The notes beneath the pieces are model-generated. The model was not told the DNA's origin, did no database searches, and saw only the letters and a list, made by a program, of their open reading frames with translations. Shown here one piece after another: positions 61,988-64,000 of a DNA stretch of 64,000 bases (positions are counted from its first letter, which is position 1; the number at the start of each line of letters is the position of its first letter). This DNA is from Microglena sp. YARC. Lineage: Eukaryota > Chlorophyta > Chlorophyceae > Chlamydomonadales > Chlamydomonadaceae. The stretch covers positions 37,747,186 to 37,811,185 of the forward strand of contig CM039462.1 in assembly GCA_022414725.1 (NCBI GenBank), given 5' to 3'. Both the position numbers and the translations under genes were made by a program.

Positions 61988-63971
61988 TCGGAGGTTGGCG
62001 ACTATTAGTCAATGGACCTGATCCAGGTACCACTATGATCGAAGGCTGTCTAAATCCTAAAGCTTCACCGCTAAAACGTGGCACAGAGGAGGGCCTGGCG
62101 ACCCCCTGAGATTCGGCTAAGATTATAGTTGGATATCCAACTCCCACCCGCCCTAAACTTCACACACAATACAGCAAGATCAGGCCCTGGTCTAGAATGC
62201 AACAATGATACATCCCAGCCAGGCCAGCCAACAACAATTGGGGTTGTTAAAGGGCGTAGGGAATTACCGGTAACACATAACATATCACCGTTTGATGACA
62301 GGAGGGATGCAAGCGGGCACGGGGACCCATACTAAAGGGAGAACCCAGGAAGACAGTTTAGAACTGAACTGGAGATAGAGAGTACATCACTACTCACTAC
62401 TAACTGGCGCAACATTGGAAACCCAAAATATAATAACCCTTACTCACCAGGGAATACCCAACCAGTCTACCAAATAATGCCTTTCTAACTAGCTTGTTGC
62501 GTGACTGCCCAATACTAAGATTACATAGCAAGGGCAACCAAACAAACGCAACAACGACACATCAGGTGCAACCCCAAAGAAAAGCTCCGAAGGAGTCTTG
62601 TCTCCCTAGATGAACACGCGATTGCAAAGATAACACACTAGCACCATGCTGAGCAGTGTCATCATCAACAACTCATGCATGCCCCAACTAATCGAGATCA
62701 ACCATGCCTCTATACCACTTAACTAAAAATTCCTAAGCCCTATCAGAACTCAAACACTTGAACCCAAACTCACGTATCTAAGGCATACACCTAAGGGGGG
62801 AACCAGGGGCACGGGAAGACAAAGTAGTAACCTGTGACGAACACGGAACGCACCCAGGGGTCACAAGGAGCCTAAGAGAGAGAAATATCCACCAAGATAT
62901 CATGCCAAAGATCCTCCACGGCCGCTGGACTAGGGCCAGGACGGCGTCCACTGCGGCTGCGAGACCTGGGATCACAGAAGGTGGGGAAGCGTTAGGTCGA
63001 AGTCGAGATTTGAGGTATGGGAAAAAGGAGACGAGAATGACAGTGCAGCAAGTCACACCTGGTGCAGAAAATCGCACCAATGGCAGAAAATCGCAAATCG
63101 CAAGGGCAGAATTCGAACATTTATCGCTAGGATGCGAAGAGCAGAGCCGAGGCATGTAAAGGTCCTAATATCTCGCCGTCGATGATCAGTCAATCCCAAG
63201 TCCCCCCCTCTATCGCTCGACTCACCCGGTTGGGGGGTAGAGGGAGCAGCACCCGTAGTGGTGCTGACCATACCCCCTGCTTCCTACCACCTCCAGAATC
63301 TCCAGGTCCAGACGCGTAGGTCGTCCTCCTCTGGCGAACCCTACGGCAGTGCCGGCGATCCGCCAGCTTGATCGAAAAAATTCTCCAGAAGGTAGCACAG
63401 AGCCACTAGAGCGCAAGCTCATGCCAGGAGCCGACCGTCGGCTGGGCAGAGCAAAGGGGGCAAAGACGACGTAGACATCAGCAGGGAGCTTGGTCGGCTT
63501 GGCAACCTCCGGTATGCAGGCAGAGCCTCAAACACCGGAGAAAGGTTAGCGACGTCAAGGACGCGAGCAGACAAAGACGGGTATCTCCACCGATGTCCAG
63601 GCTAGTCGCCGACTTGAGTCTGCACGTCACAGTCATCTACGACAGACGGGAGGAGGCGACAGACGGCAGGGGAGGAAAAAAGGAAGAGAAGATGGAAGGA
63701 AGAGGAATGACCGGGGGGGTTACTTCCACGATGGCGGAAGGACTCTCATGACCGCTAGCAGAGGCAGCTGGTGCACAAACGTCTAGCCAATCATCAAGAG
63801 GAGCCGTTCCTCCGTTGGAAGGATTGGTCGCAGCCCATCGCTGAGAATGATACTGCGCATCCCGCGCGTCCAGGAAAGACCATCCATGTCATGGAGTTTC
63901 TCAAAATGGCGGGAGGTCCTCGGGGAAGTTGCATCGCAAAGCAGTGGTAGTAAATAAAGGGCCGTATAACC

Positions 63972-64000
63972 TATCAGCTTGGATAACACTCCGGAGAGTG
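63972..64000 (-). repeat. Start of right LTR of copia copy 3
   Basis: The first 29 bp match 59283-59311; the rest is outside the window. Confidence 0.9.

Larger units (their letters stand above)
60023..64000 (-). mobile_element. Copia-family element, copy 3, running off the window
   Basis: Left LTR 60023-60320, interior 60321-63971, right LTR starting at 63972 and truncated by the window end. 61988-63971 is nearly identical to 57288-59282 of copy 2, apart from scattered one-base indels. The left flank ATACC should recur after the right LTR. No RT, RNase H or intact integrase. Confidence 0.9.

Overview
The window looks like repeat-dense nuclear DNA of a eukaryote, most probably a unicellular alga (inference; a prasinophyte-type green alga is my best guess). 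The grounds are several full-length Ty3/gypsy LTR retrotransposons with chromodomains, Ty1/copia relics, a tRNA-derived SINE, MITEs with TAA target duplications, splice-site-bounded small exons, and no operon-like gene organisation. Almost all recognisable coding sequence belongs to transposable elements. Only one host gene is visible in part.

Layout. 1-3960: decayed minus-strand relics of a chromovirus gag and leader. 3961-5387: non-coding, with homopolymers and tandem repeats. 5388-8731: a Ty1/copia-related element (minus strand, TSD TCGAA) with an integrase relic. 8954-18703: chromovirus element A (minus strand, 345-bp LTRs, TSD TATTC), full length but with broken frames. 19198-33995: element D (plus strand), a very young element of about 14.8 kb; I found only one difference between its LTRs over 981 bp. 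It encodes Gag-protease, RT-RNase H, a C5-cytosine DNA methyltransferase spliced between RNase H and integrase, integrase, a PHD finger followed by a Tudor-like segment, and several unrecognised small ORFs. 34269-35607: two abutting TIR elements that share a TAA. 36768-49338: a host gene on the minus strand, with a terminal NHL-propeller exon and one or two upstream exons carrying a TNFR-like cysteine module. Its introns hold minisatellites and chromovirus element E (40129-48608, TSD GTGTG), whose 3' LTR contains a SINE. 49691-60022: chromovirus element B (plus strand), interrupted by two young copia-family insertions (57134-59580, TSD CATGT; 60023 to beyond the window end).

The most interesting system is element D. 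It combines a retroelement replication machine with its own cytosine methyltransferase (motifs I, IV, VI, VIII, IX and X recognisable) and chromatin-reader domains (PHD plus Tudor-like), so it may be able to write and read the chromatin state of its own copies. The methyltransferase is split across a reading-frame change, and four small-ORF junctions use overlapping stop/start codons (ATGA or TGATG). In an element this young these are more likely to be expression signals than decay. Elements A, B and E share an in-frame UAG between gag and pol. The nesting order is clear from the target duplications: B is older than the two copia insertions inside it, and E is older than the SINE in its LTR.
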